NCBI GenBank assembly: GCA_015680905.1
Contig: CM027377.1
Coordinates: 9,820,501 to 9,884,500, forward strand
DNA: 64,000 bases
Reading direction: 5' to 3'
DNA from: Coptis chinensis
Taxonomy: Eukaryota; Streptophyta; Magnoliopsida; Ranunculales; Ranunculaceae
Numbering within the stretch: position 1 is the stretch's first letter; every line of letters starts with the position of its first letter. Positions 33,530-47,489 of the stretch are shown one piece after another. Made by a program: the position numbers and the translations under genes. The notes beneath the pieces were generated by a model. That model was not told where the DNA came from. It ran no database searches and was given only the letters and a program-made list of their open reading frames with translations.

Positions 33530-35700
33530 TCTAGAGTGAAAGAAAAGAAAAAGAGAAAGAAAGAAGAAGAAAGAAAAAAAAAACTTCTTGTACTTTTTGA
33601 ATCAGGTTCGTCTTTCAACTTTAACACTTTGAGCTTTCTTTCTTTCTTTGATTGTGCAATGTTTATGACTAGTGATAGTTTGAGTGGTGAGGTTGAAGTT
33701 AATGAATGGAGAGAGAGAATTGTAAGTGAAGAAGTTGAAGAGGGTTCGTAGTGGTGATGAGACTTCGTCGTCTTCCTCGTTGGAGATGGTAGATGAGAGA
33801 AAGCCTAAGTCGGTGAATTGTTATGCCGCTTTAAGAAGGGAGTTTGGTTGGGTGAAATCCGACCTGGTCATCTAAGATATGGCTGGGGAGAAGAATTTGT
33901 ATACTAACGACTACGTTCCTTGGGGTGGAGGAGTAGTTGATTGTTATGGGCAGTTGAAGGCTGGGATGAGGTTGCCCTTTTCCCGTCTTACTGTGGAGGT
34001 TTTGAACTTTTTGGGGAAAAGCCCCCTGTCAGCTCGTGGGGAACAATTGAAGGATTCTCCATGTGTTGGACTTGTTGAATGACAGGGGTTACAACATCTG
34101 TCTCAACGATGTGATTGAGCACTTTGTTTTTAGGAGGTCGGGTGCTATGAACTTTAGTTTTCATGTTTTTAAGGGGAAGTCTCCTATTTTGTGGGTGTGA
34201 GCAAGGAGGGCTAGAGTATTAGGCCGTTGTTGGCTGCGGGTAGATATTGTCCTCCTGGTTTGGAGATTGATAAACGTGCTGTACAATCTCGTGGTAGGTC
34301 GTTGGTTATAGGTCGTAATTTGTGTGTTTTGAATTATAATTTGGACGTTCTGATTTATTTGAGTTTGTTTTTGCAGAGATTTCTATCCCTTCTCATACGA
34401 AGAACGGTGTGATTGAAAGGTTTGCTTGTTTGAGTTTGGAAGATAAGCAGGCTTTGTTGGGGGAGGTTGCGCATTACTTTAAGAGGCGTGGAGGGAAGAA
34501 AATCAACCGTAAGAGGCTGGAGCAAAAGGCTAAGGCTCGCAAAGTGGTGGTTGAACTTTTTGATTATAGCTCGGAATCTGCCATGGAGAGGGAGAGTCAC
34601 AAGAAAGTGCTTGTTCCTGGAATGAAAAGGAGTGGAGGTGCTGGTGACAACCGTTCTGGTGGAGCTAGGACGTCTGGTGGGGTCACTGAACACTGTTCTG
34701 GAGCGGTAAGGACGGTTGGAGGAGTGACGCCATCCAGACGCTCTGAGCTGGGTGTCGCAAATTGGCTGTCATCGTAACGTTCTGAGTTGGGTGACGCAAA
34801 TCGGTTGGCGTCCCAACGTTCTGAGCTGGGGGACGGAGGGTGGTTTGCGTCCAACCGCTTTTCCTCTGGTGATGCAGATCTTTGGAAGTCTTTGGTGGTG
34901 CCGCAGGGCGCGCGGCGATCTTTGGGGAGGGTGATGCTCCCACTTCATTACGAAAGCCTAATCTGAAAAGGCGCTCGGCGGTTGAGTCGGCGGGGTTAAG
35001 AAGTCCCGTCTCGAAATCAAGACCGACCTGGCTCTGTTGAAAGTTGTACGTATTCAGGTCGGGTTCCTCTGAAGAGGATGAACCTGATTGATGTGGCTGC
35101 TGATGTTGGGGTGGTTAAGGCCCGAGGAAAGGAGAAAGTTGGTGAGGCTGAGCCTGTTACTAGGCAGGGCAAGGGTCAGGAAGTAAGGACCTAAGTAAGA
35201 AGAGTGACAGTGTTGTCCTTGATAGACTGGTTACTTATGAGGACCCCTACAGTTTGTTACCGAAGTTTGTTGTGAATGGTGACTGTAGCTTCAAGTCCCC
35301 TTTGGTTGGTGACTTGGTGCGGCGTTGTTGGATAGTATTGCGCTTGCTGGGGATAGGCGCAAGCTGGATGGTAAGGGCCTAGACGTGAACTTTGTGGAGA
35401 TGGAAAGGTCGTTGTGCTTTGTGAGTATTCTTTCTTTCTGAGCTTGCACCTTTTGGTCTTATTAACTTTGATCCATTTTAATGTCTATATTTGTTATCTT
35501 GTTTGCTAGGTTCTGGCGATGTATAGGAAGCTGAAGAATATGGAGTCTATCTCCGACCGTTACAAGAAGGAGCTGGATGATAGCAAACAAGCTTGTAGCA
35601 GGCTGGTGGCTGAACAACAAGTGGAGAGAACGGAGGTTACAGGGCTGAGGGATCAAGTGCAACAGCTTGGTGGTAAAGTGGCTCTGTTGCAACCCGCCTG
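33530..35700 (+). mobile_element. Antisense coding-like region of the outer element, left part
   Basis: Between the integrase region and the 3' LTR, on the strand opposite to gag-pol, frames encode an N-terminal part with GMRLPFSRLTVEVLNFLGKS, a region with LSLEDKQALLGEVAHYF, and a charged coiled coil (KKELDDSKQACSRLVAEQQ). The first part resembles the 'putative gypsy type transposon' domain that is found antisense in Tat elements such as Grande and Retand. It is broken in several places and interrupted by the inner element. Its function is unknown. Confidence 0.6.
34735..34860. repeat. Short tandem repeat, units of about 40 bases, three copies
   Basis: Variants of CGTTCTGAGTTGGGTGACGC followed by AAATTGG(C/T)TG and TCC/TCG recur three times head to tail in the antisense region of the outer element. 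Confidence 0.7.
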
Positions 35701-35845
35701 ACACACGCGCAGTTGGAGGTTCAAAGAATGGGTCACCGAAAGTGCAAAAGGTCAAGCGCCCGTTCTTGAACGAGCTAAGACTGCATATAACGACTTGGTG
35801 GACACGGTGGAGAGTGGCGATATGTACATGCTGTTGGATGATTAT

Positions 35846-36575
35846 TGTGTGTGCATATTTTAGCAAATAGATATGTAGCACGTGGTAGCATCTTCGTAAG
35901 GCTCGGATATGGTCTTGGTGTGGGTAGAAAGTACCAGAACACACTTCAAGTCCAAATCCTCTTACTTCCTAGGTTCGGAAGTGAAATAAGAAGAGGAGGT
36001 TTGGAATTGGTTGGAATAGGCTCGGAGAACTAGAGGTTCGGAACCGGTTGGAGTAGTAGGCTCGGAGAACTGGAGGTTCGGATCTAGTTCGAAGCCAGAA
36101 GCTCGAGAACCAACTCCCCGACTAGGAACACCAAATCCGAACTACTAAGTTTGAAACTCCAACTCCCAATCCAACCTAAAACATGTTTTTTCTCGTTGTT
36201 TAAGTCAATAAAGGAGACCTATTTGACTTGGGAAACATGGGGCTTCTAGAAGAGTCAAGATGAGACTTAACAAGAGACGGTCTCCTAGTTAAACACTAAT
36301 TGGGAAACCTCATCTATTCATCAAGATGATACTTAACAAGAGACGGTCTCCTAGTTAAACACTAATTGGGAAACCTCATCTATTCTTATAAATAGAATAG
36401 TTGAACTACGCTTTGAGTTTGATTCCTATACACAGGATACGTAGGCAACCATTAAAGAACGTGGTTCAACTCATCATCTTCTAAATCTCTTCTTCTTATT
36501 GATTCAATACTTCTAGTTGTTCTTTGATCATCAACAAAATATTTGTGTTTCTTGATTAGGAAAAATCATCACACA
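35846..36575 (+). repeat. 5' LTR of the inner element
   Basis: It includes a promoter-like TATAAATAG near 36398 and a tandem repeat of about 68 bases (CTTAACAAGAGACGGTCTCC to CCTCATCTATTC, around 36268-36395) that is present in both LTRs and so is older than this insertion. Confidence 0.9.
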
Positions 36576-36739
36576 ATTGGCTACCGCCCCAGGGGAACTA
36601 TACAGAATTGATTTGATTTCTTGGTCGAAATTTTTTCAGTTCTAGGTTCTCCTACCCACCGATTTTTTTTTTTTTTTTTTTGGGTTAGTTGTTCTTTAAA
36701 AAATATATATATATATTTTCTTCACTTTGATTCAAAATC

Positions 36740-38600
36740 ATGGTTACTACAAGAGCCAATGCGAATCAAAGTAACGAGGGAATAACGGAGATCAATAACC
36801 CACATGTTACTTCTCAAAGACAATCAACGTGCGAGGAGATCGCCGCTTTGACAGTGGTCGGAAGAAAATGAGCCTAACAACGATACTCCCCAATCTGCCA
36901 TAACCAACCAAGCCATCATGGATGCTGTGATGGCCGAACGTGGTCGACAGGAGGCTCGCTTTGCGTTTCTTACAAGACTACTACCGCGACGCAGAGGGTC
37001 GCTCACCTCCAAGAGTGTTGCCTACCGATGGAAACGCTGAGGGGGCAGTTCCGGCCCACCGAAGTCTCGACTCCCTGGTGGGGGTTACGCCCCTACACCT
37101 TATATACCTTACTTTGGGTATCATAGCGACCAACCAGATTCGATTATAATCCGAATTGATCCCACCCAACACTCGAGCTCACACACGAACCTCGACTTCT
37201 CTTGGTATTCAAGTTCTCAAGGTACGAGGGATGGACGTCCAATGTGTTTGCCCGAATCCACAACTATTAAGGTCAACCTCGCACGAAGAAGACTTTCGCC
37301 AAGGAACCTTCATTGCCTCGAATCCCTCGGTTCCCGATCCAGTTTTGCAAACTCCTCCACTGATCTCGAGAATCGAACCACGCTATCATCAAGATGAGAA
37401 CTATGAGAGTCTAGGGTCTGAGGTACAACAACGAGAAACTCAAATTCATGAACCGACTACTTTGCACAACTCAAGGCGCAAATACTAGAGGAACTACGAG
37501 GTTCAAACCAACCAAGATGGATGAGTCAGCTTGTTCGGTCAGAATCGAGGGTGACATTGGAACCCCTTTTTCACGACATGTTATGAGTGGATACATCCCC
37601 ATGATTATAAACCACCGTTCTCTAAATTTAATGGCAAAGGAGATCCAAATTTCATGTGCTCGGTTATCGCCAAGCAATGGTGGGTCTTTCTAACGAAAGA
37701 TCATTATTTGTGCCGGTATTTTGCTTCAAGTTTGACAGACTCGCACTCATCTCGTATTAACGGCTACCCGGGGGCAGCATTCACGATTTTAAGGTGCTAT
37801 CCATCAATTTCATTGCGAAATTCAGTTGCAACCGAATTCTACATTAAAACCGGGCCGATGCAATCGCTTTGATATGAAAATCCGAAAAGACGAGCGATCG
37901 TGGATTTCACCAAAAGATTTAACGAGGTTCAATTGCATGTTGACAACGCTGATGAGACCCTCGCCATTGTGGCCTTTAGAAAAGGATTAGATCCCGCTTC
38001 GGGTCTATACACGCCTTTGAAGAAAAAGAAGCCTACAAACATGACAGAGTTACAGTGCTCGATTGATAAGTATGCTGAACCGAAGAAGACCTATTGACAG
38101 GGACTCTTCTCATAAAAGAGTGATAACTAGTGTCACCTCCGCCCCTGTTGGTAGGAGTTCGATAGTCATTATGATGATAGGAAGTCCGAGGAACCACCAT
38201 GGGACCACAAGTCGGTCCACAGAATTCCTATCCGTGATAAGTCCAAGAGGCAAAAGGTTAGTGACACGCCGAAGTGAAAGCAACTACCCCGGCCGGATAG
38301 GACTTTACCACTTTAACTCATCCTTACGAGGACATCTTCGATGCCATCAAGAACAAGAACATGTTAAAGAACCCTCCAAAGATGAAACCCGGTGCTATTG
38401 GAGCTATGAATACAAACGATATATCGTAAGTTCCATAAACAAAGCCGGTCATGGAACTAAGAATTGTAGGTCTCTTAAACATGGAATTCGTGATCTCGTA
38501 GACCGAGGATTACTAGATGAATATAAGGGTATTCGATTCGAATACTACCGCAATTCCCCGACACCAATGTACACAATGCGTAGACAGAACGGATAAGGTA
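36740..38600 (+). mobile_element. Gag region of the inner element
   Basis: Plus-strand frames starting near ATGGTTACTACAAGAGCCAA include the gag segment with DFTKRFNEVQLHV, ETLAIVAFRKGLDP and LYTPLKKKKP, as in Ty3/gypsy gag proteins. The region is broken. Confidence 0.65.
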
Positions 38601-38649
38601 GTGATTCACACGATCGCCGGGGCAATTCTAAACGCCCATTTGAAGAGTT

Positions 38650-41600
38650 GAGTAGGGGCAAAGGTACCAGAAAGACAGCGGCGCATTTTATGGCATTAAC
38701 AATGTCACTTCCAAACCCACCAAAGGAATCTAACTCCGCGGTTGTTTTCATGGATGACGACGCAAAAAGGGTTTTCTTTCCACACTGGATGCGTTGGTTC
38801 CGTCCTTAGAAGTTGCCGGGTGTGATATGCATAGGATCCTCATCGACCACGAGGAGTTCTCGCAGATATACTTTACTATCATGCTTTCAAACAAATGCCG
38901 ATTCTAGAAACGGAACTTCATCCCGCGGAAATCTTCTTTGTATGGATTTAATGGTGACATGGCCGATGCAGTAGGAGAGATTGAATTGACAAATAAAGCC
39001 ACCGACGCCGCTCTAAATGTCAACTTCACGATTGTCGTGGAGTTACGCTAATATAATGCTATTCTTGGTAGGAGTTGGCTTCATCGCTTTGAAAGCGGTT
39101 CCAAGTACTTACCACCAAACCTTGAAGTTCCCTCACCAAGGCAATATCGTGGTGATCAAAGGAGATCAACAAGCTTCCAAGCGATGCTATGCAGCTCTTT
39201 CTAAAAATGGTTCGTGAACTGCCCAATAACATCAGGTTCGATAACCGCCAAATAGCAATTACAGAACGAGTCTCCCTCTCAAGACATAGTGTTGGCACCT
39301 TTGGATATAATTCCATTAGAATCTATAGGGCCAGATGAGAGGAGGACTCCCCCAACATTAGAACCAGTTGATGAAGTCGACATAGGAGATGGTTCCGAAC
39401 CTCGACGAGTCTCAATTGGCACCATGTTGGACCCGAAGACTAGAGAAGAGTTGATAAATTTCTTACAAGAATTCCGAGATGTATTTGCTTGGAGTTATGA
39501 GGATATGCCTGAATTGATCCCTCCGTCGCCGCCATAAGCTCAATTTGATCCCAACGCCGTGCGCTTAAGCATTAAACTCGAAAGATGGGTCCCGAACGCA
39601 TCGAGGCTATCGACAAAGAGGTGGATAAATTGCTTAAGGCTAAGTACATAATGAAAGATCACATACCCTACTTGGATCTCTAACGCTGTAGAAGTGTTAA
39701 GAAAAAGAATGGGAACCGGGCTTAACGCGGTGTCGATTATAACGGATGTGAACAAGCACCGTAGAAGAAGGATTGTTTTCCTCTTCCTCGTATTAACACA
39801 TTGGTCGATGCCACTGCGCAGACATGAGATCTTCTTTTTCGGACGGCTTTTCAGGTTACAACCAGATACTCATGTACCCTCCTCCCCGATCAAGAGCATA
39901 CTACTTTCATCACGCACAGGAACATATTGTTATCGGGTTATGCCTTTTGGTTTAAAAATGCAGGGCAACGCATCAATGCTTGGTCACAACGATGTTCAAA
40001 GATCATATCGGTGATTTTGTTGAAGTCTATGTTGACGACCTCCGATCAAAAGTAAACGTAAGTCCGATCATCTTGTACACCTTCGCGGCGCTTTTTCCGG
40101 ATCCCGAGGAAGTATCGGATGAAACTTAACCCAGCTTAAATGTACCTTCGGTGTTACCTCCGGAAATTCTTAGGACATCCGGTTACTAAACGCGGAATTA
40201 AAGCTAACCCGGACCCAGATCAAAGCTATTCTTGATATGCCTTCTCCAAGGTCTCCGAAAGGTAGGTTTATTTCACGCGCCTTGCCGCACTTAACAGTGT
40301 TCATTAGTAGAAGTTCGATAAGTGTCGGGTTAAGCATAAGTTACTAAGGAAGAATATACGCTTTGATTGGACCGACCGAATGTGAGATGGCTTTTAAGGA
40401 CTTAAAAATTATTTGTCCTCCCTCCCGTGCTCACTACCCCGGCAAAGGAGACGCTTTTAGGAAACTTAGCCTCTTCCGAGCATGGCATCACCAGTATTAG
40501 TACCAATTGATGAGAGGAATATCGAAAAGCCCTCGCCTACTTTGTTAGTAGAGCCCTCCCGGATGCCGAAAACACGATATCCTAAGATTGAGAGAATAGC
40601 TCTAGCTCTAATCTTTGCCGAGAAGCTACGACCATACTTCCAAGCACACACCATCGAGTCATCAATCGAGTATCCTTTTGAAGTCGGTCTTGGCAAGACC
40701 AGATAGGGGTCGGGACGCCTCTTGAAATGGTCCATTCAATTAGGGGGATTTTGACATTATTTATGTGCGGAGAATTTCCGAGAAGGGCAAGCTTTGGTCG
40801 AAGTTCTTGATCGATTTTCCTCTAGATACCTCACCCTTCTGCAACGGTAGCAAATTCGAAAAGTCACCTCCTCGCTTTTATGGAGTTAGATCGAACCTAA
40901 CTCACTTCCTCATAGTCGCCTCGACCTTGGAGTCATATCCCAGTTGGAAGTTGTTCGTAGATGGATCTTCCAATGACCAAGGAGCAGGTATTGTCGCGGT
41001 ACTCTTGACTCCGTGATAACACTAAGTTAGAAAAATCAGTGCATTTGGGGTTCAAGGCATCTAACAACGAAACCGAAAGAACGGCTATGCTAGCGGCTTG
41101 TCTATGACATTAAACTTAGGAGTACGACATCTCACAAGATTCAAATGATTCTCAATTAGTTGTGGCAACAGATTGAGGGTGGTTACGGCTCGAGACCCCT
41201 CGTGATGGCTCAATACTTGAGTTGGTCGATCTCTTACTTCTCATTTTGAAGATCTAAATTTCATTAATTTGCCTAGACTAGACAACGGGCATGCCGATTC
41301 ACTTGCCTACTTAGCTTCTTTGCTTTGGGGATATTGAAGCTCGCTCCATTCCCCGCTATCGATATCGGTACTAGTATTGAAAAAGAATTAGTTTGTCTTG
41401 TGGCTCCAATTTTGCGAGCTCCAAAGGGGACCTGGATGGATCCGTGACGTTCTTATCTTTTAGATGGCACTCTTCCCAAGCAGAGAAGACAAAATACGTT
41501 TGTTAGCCAAAGTGGGACGCTATTTACTTGTTGGTGAGAACTTGTATAAGAAGTCTTACTTAGGACCTCACCTGCGATGTGTTACTCATGCCGAGGCTCA

Positions 41601-42370
41601 TACTTTACTTGAAGAGATACACTCGGGCTTAATGTGGAAATCATCATGTCAGGCAGATCTTTGGTACTCAAGATACTCCGCGGGTACTTTTGGCCTTATA
41701 TGCTTAAAGATGCGACGCTTTATGTCCGTAAGTGTGATGCTTGCCAAAGACATGCTAACTACATTCATGTTCCAAATGAAGAACTCCATCCTCCGGCATC
41801 TCCGCGGGCCATTCGCTTCAATGGGAATGGACATTGTTGGTCCTCTACCTATAGCTCCCGGTAACATGAAGTTCCTTTTAGTTGCAAATGCATTATTTTA
41901 CTAAGTGGATAGAGGCGCTTCCTTTAGCTTAATATCGTGGAGGTTGATGTCACGGGTTCATCCGAACAATATCATTTGCAGGTTCGATTACCTAAAGTCA
42001 TTCTTTTCCTCGATAATGGGACACAATTTCGGGCACCAAACACACGCTTTTGCCGAGATTGGGGCATTGTGCAACTTTTCTCTTCTCCCCGGATATCCTC
42101 AAGGTAACGGTCGCGGAAGCCTCTAACCGCTTATTTTGGATAATTTAAAACGGAAACTCGCGGAGAGAAGCGGATTGTGGGTTAAGGAGTTGCCTAAAGT
42201 ACTTTGGGCCTACCGAACAACTCCTCGACGCTCGACCGAGAATCACCTTTCACTCTCACTTATGGTACCGGTCGCCCTTCCCATCGAGATGAGGGTCACT
42301 ACCCGTAAGTCAGATTTAGTACTCACCCCGGCTAATGAGGAAATTCTTTGTCGGAATTGACTTGTTGGAT
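38650..42370 (+). mobile_element. Pol region of the inner element
   Basis: In order: a protease-like stretch near 38700-39200; reverse transcriptase with YRVMPFGLK and VYVDD near 39900-40040; an RNase H region; a second RNase H with WKLFVDGSSNDQGAGI near 40950; and integrase with YVRKCDACQRHA near 41725 and WVKELPKVLWAYRTTPRRST near 42180. The order RT, RNase H, second RNase H, integrase is the Tat arrangement. Many breaks are present. Confidence 0.75.
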
Positions 42371-43189
42371 GAAAAAGAGAATCTGCAGCCTTACGACCGC
42401 ATCTTATCAAAGACTAAAAAAAGATCTTTTGATAAAAGAGTACCACCTCGATCTTTCAAGGAAGGGATTTGGTCCTCCTCAGATGGACCCCCGCCTAGAA
42501 GTTAGGAGCTAATTGGGAAGGTCCGTGATGTCGCTGATAGGATAGTTGGCAATGGTAGTTACTATCTTAAATCCATGGATGGTGAAGTTTTTGTTAAACC
42601 TTGAATACCGCAAACTTGCGCAAGTATTTTCAATAGTAGTTATCTTTCTTTTGTTAGAGTGTTACCCATGAAACACTTCTAATTTCATAAGTATTTTTAA
42701 TAAAAGTTATCTTTCTCTTTTCAGAGTGTTGTTTCTTTTAATTTATTATTTTTATGTTGGGATACTTTTTGATGTTGGGTAGATCCCATATGTTGGCCAC
42801 ACTTGTATCGTAACCTTAAGAAACCTTTCTTTGGATAATGAGTGAAAGATCTCATATGTTGTTCTATGTGTGTGCTTAAGAAAGTTTACACTTAGCTTGG
42901 ATTTTATCTAGCTAAAGCGCAATTCTAATGCCTTATGCTTATAAGTGTCGCTTTTATGCATTAGATATCGATCATTTAAGGACTCTACAGAAATAATACA
43001 GGGGGCACACCCTACGCTCCTACAAAGTCTTATTTCTTAACAAAACTAAAGGTTTTACAGAATTGACACAGGGACAAACCCTATTTTCCTACAAAACCTT
43101 GTTTTTCTAAGATTCGAATATGAATTTGTATAAAATATAATTCTCATACATATTTTATGCAAATAAGGAGAAAAGAACACCACTTCCTA

Positions 43190-43360
43190 GCTAGCCCGAA
43201 CTTCACGTTTGGAACTTGTCCAAGTTCCAAACTCCACTTCCTAGCTAGTCGTGAACTCCACGCTCAAACTCTACTTCCTAACTAGTCCGAACTCCACGCT
43301 CGAACTTGTCCAAGTTCGAATTTCATTTCCTAGCTAGTCGTGAACTCCACGCTTGATTGC
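43190..43360. repeat. Tandem repeats of about 50 bases in the inner element
   Basis: CTTCCTAGCTAGTCGTGAAC followed by TCCACGCT and AACTTGTCCAAGTTC-type palindromes recur three to four times. This lies between the pol region and the antisense coding-like region. Confidence 0.7.
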
Positions 43361-44329
43361 ACGATACTTGATTATTTTGAATCAAATTTAGCAAAGTTTC
43401 ACTCAAAATAAATACTCAAGTATAGATAAGCATTTGAGTCAATTGCTAATAGATAAGTAAATTGCAACTTAATAGCATTTTAAGGATTTACTTATCTGAC
43501 GTAATCAGGTTTCTTCAGAGCTACAGCGAAGTTATCACCAATTCCCGCCTCATGCACATCTCAAGATCATGGTCTTCTTCGTAACCTACTTCCAAACCTT
43601 CCCCTCGAACCTTGTTGATACTTTTGTGAGGCCAAATCATCCTCTAACTTCTCTTGAAGTTTGTCAACATCAATCTCAAGATCGGGATACAGACGCCATC
43701 ATCATGAGGGAGGGTTCCAGATGCCCAAGCTTGATCGAAGTTTCTCACCATATTGCTTGTCGTGACTCTGGTTCAAGAATGTCAAGCACGCGACAAGCGG
43801 TGGAGATACCATTCTTGTATGCTTCGAACCCCACATCAACTAGCTCGGTGGAGAATTCGCTCACCTCCTTTACGCTCCTTTCATGAACTTCGAAATCGAA
43901 CTGGGGCAAGCAAGGAATTGGAAGGAGATGCAAGTTGATCTCTCAAGAGCTCAAGCTCTGCGTTAGCTTTGCTTAGTGATTCTCCCAACTCCCCATTTAT
44001 CAACCGAGAGCCTATCAACTCTAGTTCTCATCAACGCTGCACTTTTGTTAACTTCGTTAGCTCGGATTTTAAAGGATCCAGTTCTTTTGTAAAGCCGTGG
44101 CTTTATCCTCATAATACATCTTCTGGTTCTTCAACGCTTGCAAACTCGCCATTCAAACGGTTTCGATCAGCTTGCCATGCCTCACGACGGCCGGCCAAAG
44201 TGGGAAGCTCGCTCGCTAAGTTGTTTTTACTTTAAGAACTTCTTGATGCTCAAGTTTGGTGAATTCAAGGTCTCTTTCAAGATTCTTGTTCTTCTCTCGG
44301 TCTTTCTAAGATCTCTCGAACGGCTCTCG

Positions 44330-47320
44330 ACCGCCTTTCAAATCTCATCGGCTAGTCTTTCATTCTTCCTCTTGCTTATATCATAATCACCTTCTAATCT
44401 TTTAATCTTTTGGTTGGATATGAGGAGTTGCTTCGTCAAGTCACTTTTCTCTCTTGTGAATTTATCCACCGCATCCTGATTCTTACGCAACAGAGCATAA
44501 GTTGTGGACGCATCCATGCTAGCCCGCAGTGCGGAAGAATTACAATTTATGTATCGAGCTAGTGTATATAAACAAAAAGACAACCGAAAACGATGTAAGG
44601 AATTGAAGTAAAAATGGTTACCTTCAACATATGTCGACACATTTCGCTCCAGCCCCCGCTAAGTGGGCACTCTTTTATGTTTTGCTTTCTCTTTGGGAAG
44701 CCTCATAGATTCAACCAATCCCAAAGCAACTCCGTGGTCCTTAAGCCGTATCTTGGTCAAGAAATCAAGGGATTCTCTCGTAATCCAAGCACTCTCGAAC
44801 CGAACAAATGGGTTTGGAGTAAGTTTAGAGTTCAAAGATGTCGATTTAGTCTTTTTCCTTAAGCGAATGTCCTCATCTTGGGAAATTGGAGAAGGAGATT
44901 TCCTTTTATTCGACTCAATGGATGGAACATGGTTATTGTCAGATACAATACTGGTAGAGTAGGTTTGTTCCACATTTTCGAGGTTCATTATCAATTCCGG
45001 ATCGGATTGCATGAAGTCCACATTTTCAATATCAGTCAAAACATTACTATCTACCCCCATAGTGTCACCACCCACTTCAACATTTGACTTATTTGTATCA
45101 TAAACATAAAGTTGAAGGTTCGGTGTTTCCACTGTACTCTTTGATTCCCGAGGATTGACAAAGACTCTAGACTTTCGGTTCTAATGGGATTTTCATCTTC
45201 ATCGAGAATGATAAGCGTTGGAAGCTTGCCCAATTCCTCGTTCGGTATGTTTTTTATAGCCTTACTCACCTTCGCTTACTCACCTCAAGAAACCGACAAC
45301 CTCGAGGAGGTTTATTTGATTTGCTCGAGCTCCCTTTTTATGATAGAATTTGACTTGGAAATAAGACCAAGGACCTTCTTGCCATAAAGGCCTCCCTTTG
45401 GGTAAAGTTGTAGCAGCTTTCGGGTTCCCACCCATATACCCAACTCCGGGCTCCAAAGCTTGCAACTCCATTGGTGACATAGTCGATACTCGAGATTAAT
45501 AATGGGTCTGGAACTATGGACGCAGGGCGCTTTCGAGTTTGGGAGTGCAATAAGGGCTATCACAAAGATCTCGCTCCACAAGAGTTAGAGAGGGGGTCCC
45601 ACGCCCACTCTCTCCTTTGACAAAGAAAAGCCGGACCGGATCCTCTTTCGACATTATCAAAGGTGACATCACCCCATTCACCACCGCTACACGGATAACA
45701 TATTTACGCCCGAAGAGTCATCGTTGTTTTACCTTCGTGATAATATGACGCTCAACTCCCCGGTTTAGCGTAAAAGAGTGCGCTCTCCATTATTTAGGAT
45801 CATCGCTTATAGAAGTATGATATCACTCCACAAGTCACCAATATATTGTGCTTTCATCCCAATATGTGCATGTATGTGACATTGCGAACAAACCAAGGCA
45901 TTACTCGTTGATCAAGACTTGAAGTACTCAAGGGCATCCGCCATAAACGAAGGCAAGGGGAGTTTGAGTCCGAATTTTCAGCAGTCCAAGGAATATCAAG
46001 GGATTTTCATCGGTTCCAAGGTCGGCAATCCATGGATATTCAATGTTGATTTCTTTTGAATTGCAAATGTGTTACGGATCTTTTCCAAATCCAAATATCA
46101 CCGAATGGGATAATATTCCAATCAAAAAGTGGGATTTTAGTTTTCGGCGCGGTCGAAGAGAAACAGCGTAATTGCTTTATAACCTCGAACTGCTATAGCA
46201 ATTGAACTGAAACGCATTGCCCAAGATCAATCCGAAACCGCCTTTTGCTATTTAAAGGACCCGGCCGATGGGTGAGACATTGAAAGTAAAACTTTAGACA
46301 AAAACGTATCATTGACACCTTGGCACCCAAAACTTCAAGTTCTTCTACACAAACCTTAGCACACTTTGGACTCAATCTCTCAATCAATCAAAGAAAGTAC
46401 AGTTCAACACCTTGTGTCCGGCAGTCCGCTAATGGAGAAATTATCACATAAAAGTTTAACTATAAATTTGAGGTGGTAATGGAGGCTCACAGAGGTTTAT
46501 ATAATGTTCGAGAACTATAAAAGAGCTATACAAATAGAAAGAGAAAAGGAGTTCAGCGAGGAAACGAATTCTAGTTGAAAGAGAAAAGAAGTTCAAAGAA
46601 GGAAACGACTCCTTCCACAAGTATAAAGATTCTCCTTTATTCTCTTTCGGGATGACTTCCTCGGATGATTGGTGGGCTTCACATCTCCTGCTCAAGTATT
46701 CCCAACTCCGGATGAATGAGTGTGGTTCTTTAAGTTATTGCAAAATGAGATGAGACGCAAGTCGCGATGAGACCCAACTCTCGCTTTAAAGCAATTCTTC
46801 ACTGCTTGTCTAAGTTGATCCTTCGTTGTAAAGAGATTTGACCCACCAGGGCTGATACCGCTCATCACCCCGTAAGATGTTATGGCCTCGAACGACAATG
46901 TCATGTTGTTGGGCAAACTTAACCATTGCATCGTAAACAGAATAGTCATCCTTGCCACGGGTATTTTCAAGATCTTGTACCATTTCATCTCATTTTCAAA
47001 GACGGTCCGCGGTGAATCGGAGGTAAACCAGCCTCGATATGCTTGGTTGGTCAAGATATCCTTAGTTATGGCCGATCCAAAGGGGAAACTTGCTGAAGTT
47101 TTGTCTGATTGAGACCTTTGCTCCAAAGAAGAATTTTACCTTGAGAGTCGACAACTTGGATTTTAACCTTTCCCTTACGCCTTCTCGATACTTTGATCTT
47201 GGTGTGATCTCCATTGCTCCTTGGTGAACGGCTGTAACGAGACATTATCTGCCCATATCTCCACACGAAAGTGTTGTTGCTCTCAAAGTAAAGTTCAGCA
47301 GGACTGAGAATCAACCGTAA
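44330..47320 (-). mobile_element. Antisense coding-like region of the inner element
   Basis: Minus-strand frames between integrase and the 3' LTR include, in the direction of translation, a part with GQIMSRYSRSPRSNGDH, a part with FTSDSPRTVFENEMKWYKIL, a polar part with SIESNKRKSPSPISQDED, and a coiled coil with FTREKSDLTKQLLISNQKIK. This is the same position and orientation, relative to gag-pol, as the antisense region of the outer element, and it also ends in a coiled coil. It is broken, and the function is unknown. Confidence 0.6.
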
Positions 47321-47489
47321 GGCCCCTTTTAAGCATAGACCACCCGACTTCGCTGAAAACTGTACTGCAGAAGAAGAAAATTGGCGAGAATTCGTTGGGC
47401 AAAACTTAAAGGATGAAGGAAGAAGTTAACGGAGGGTATCCTTTTGTTATATTTGTTAAACAAATCAATTTCGCAAGGCCCACTCAAGT

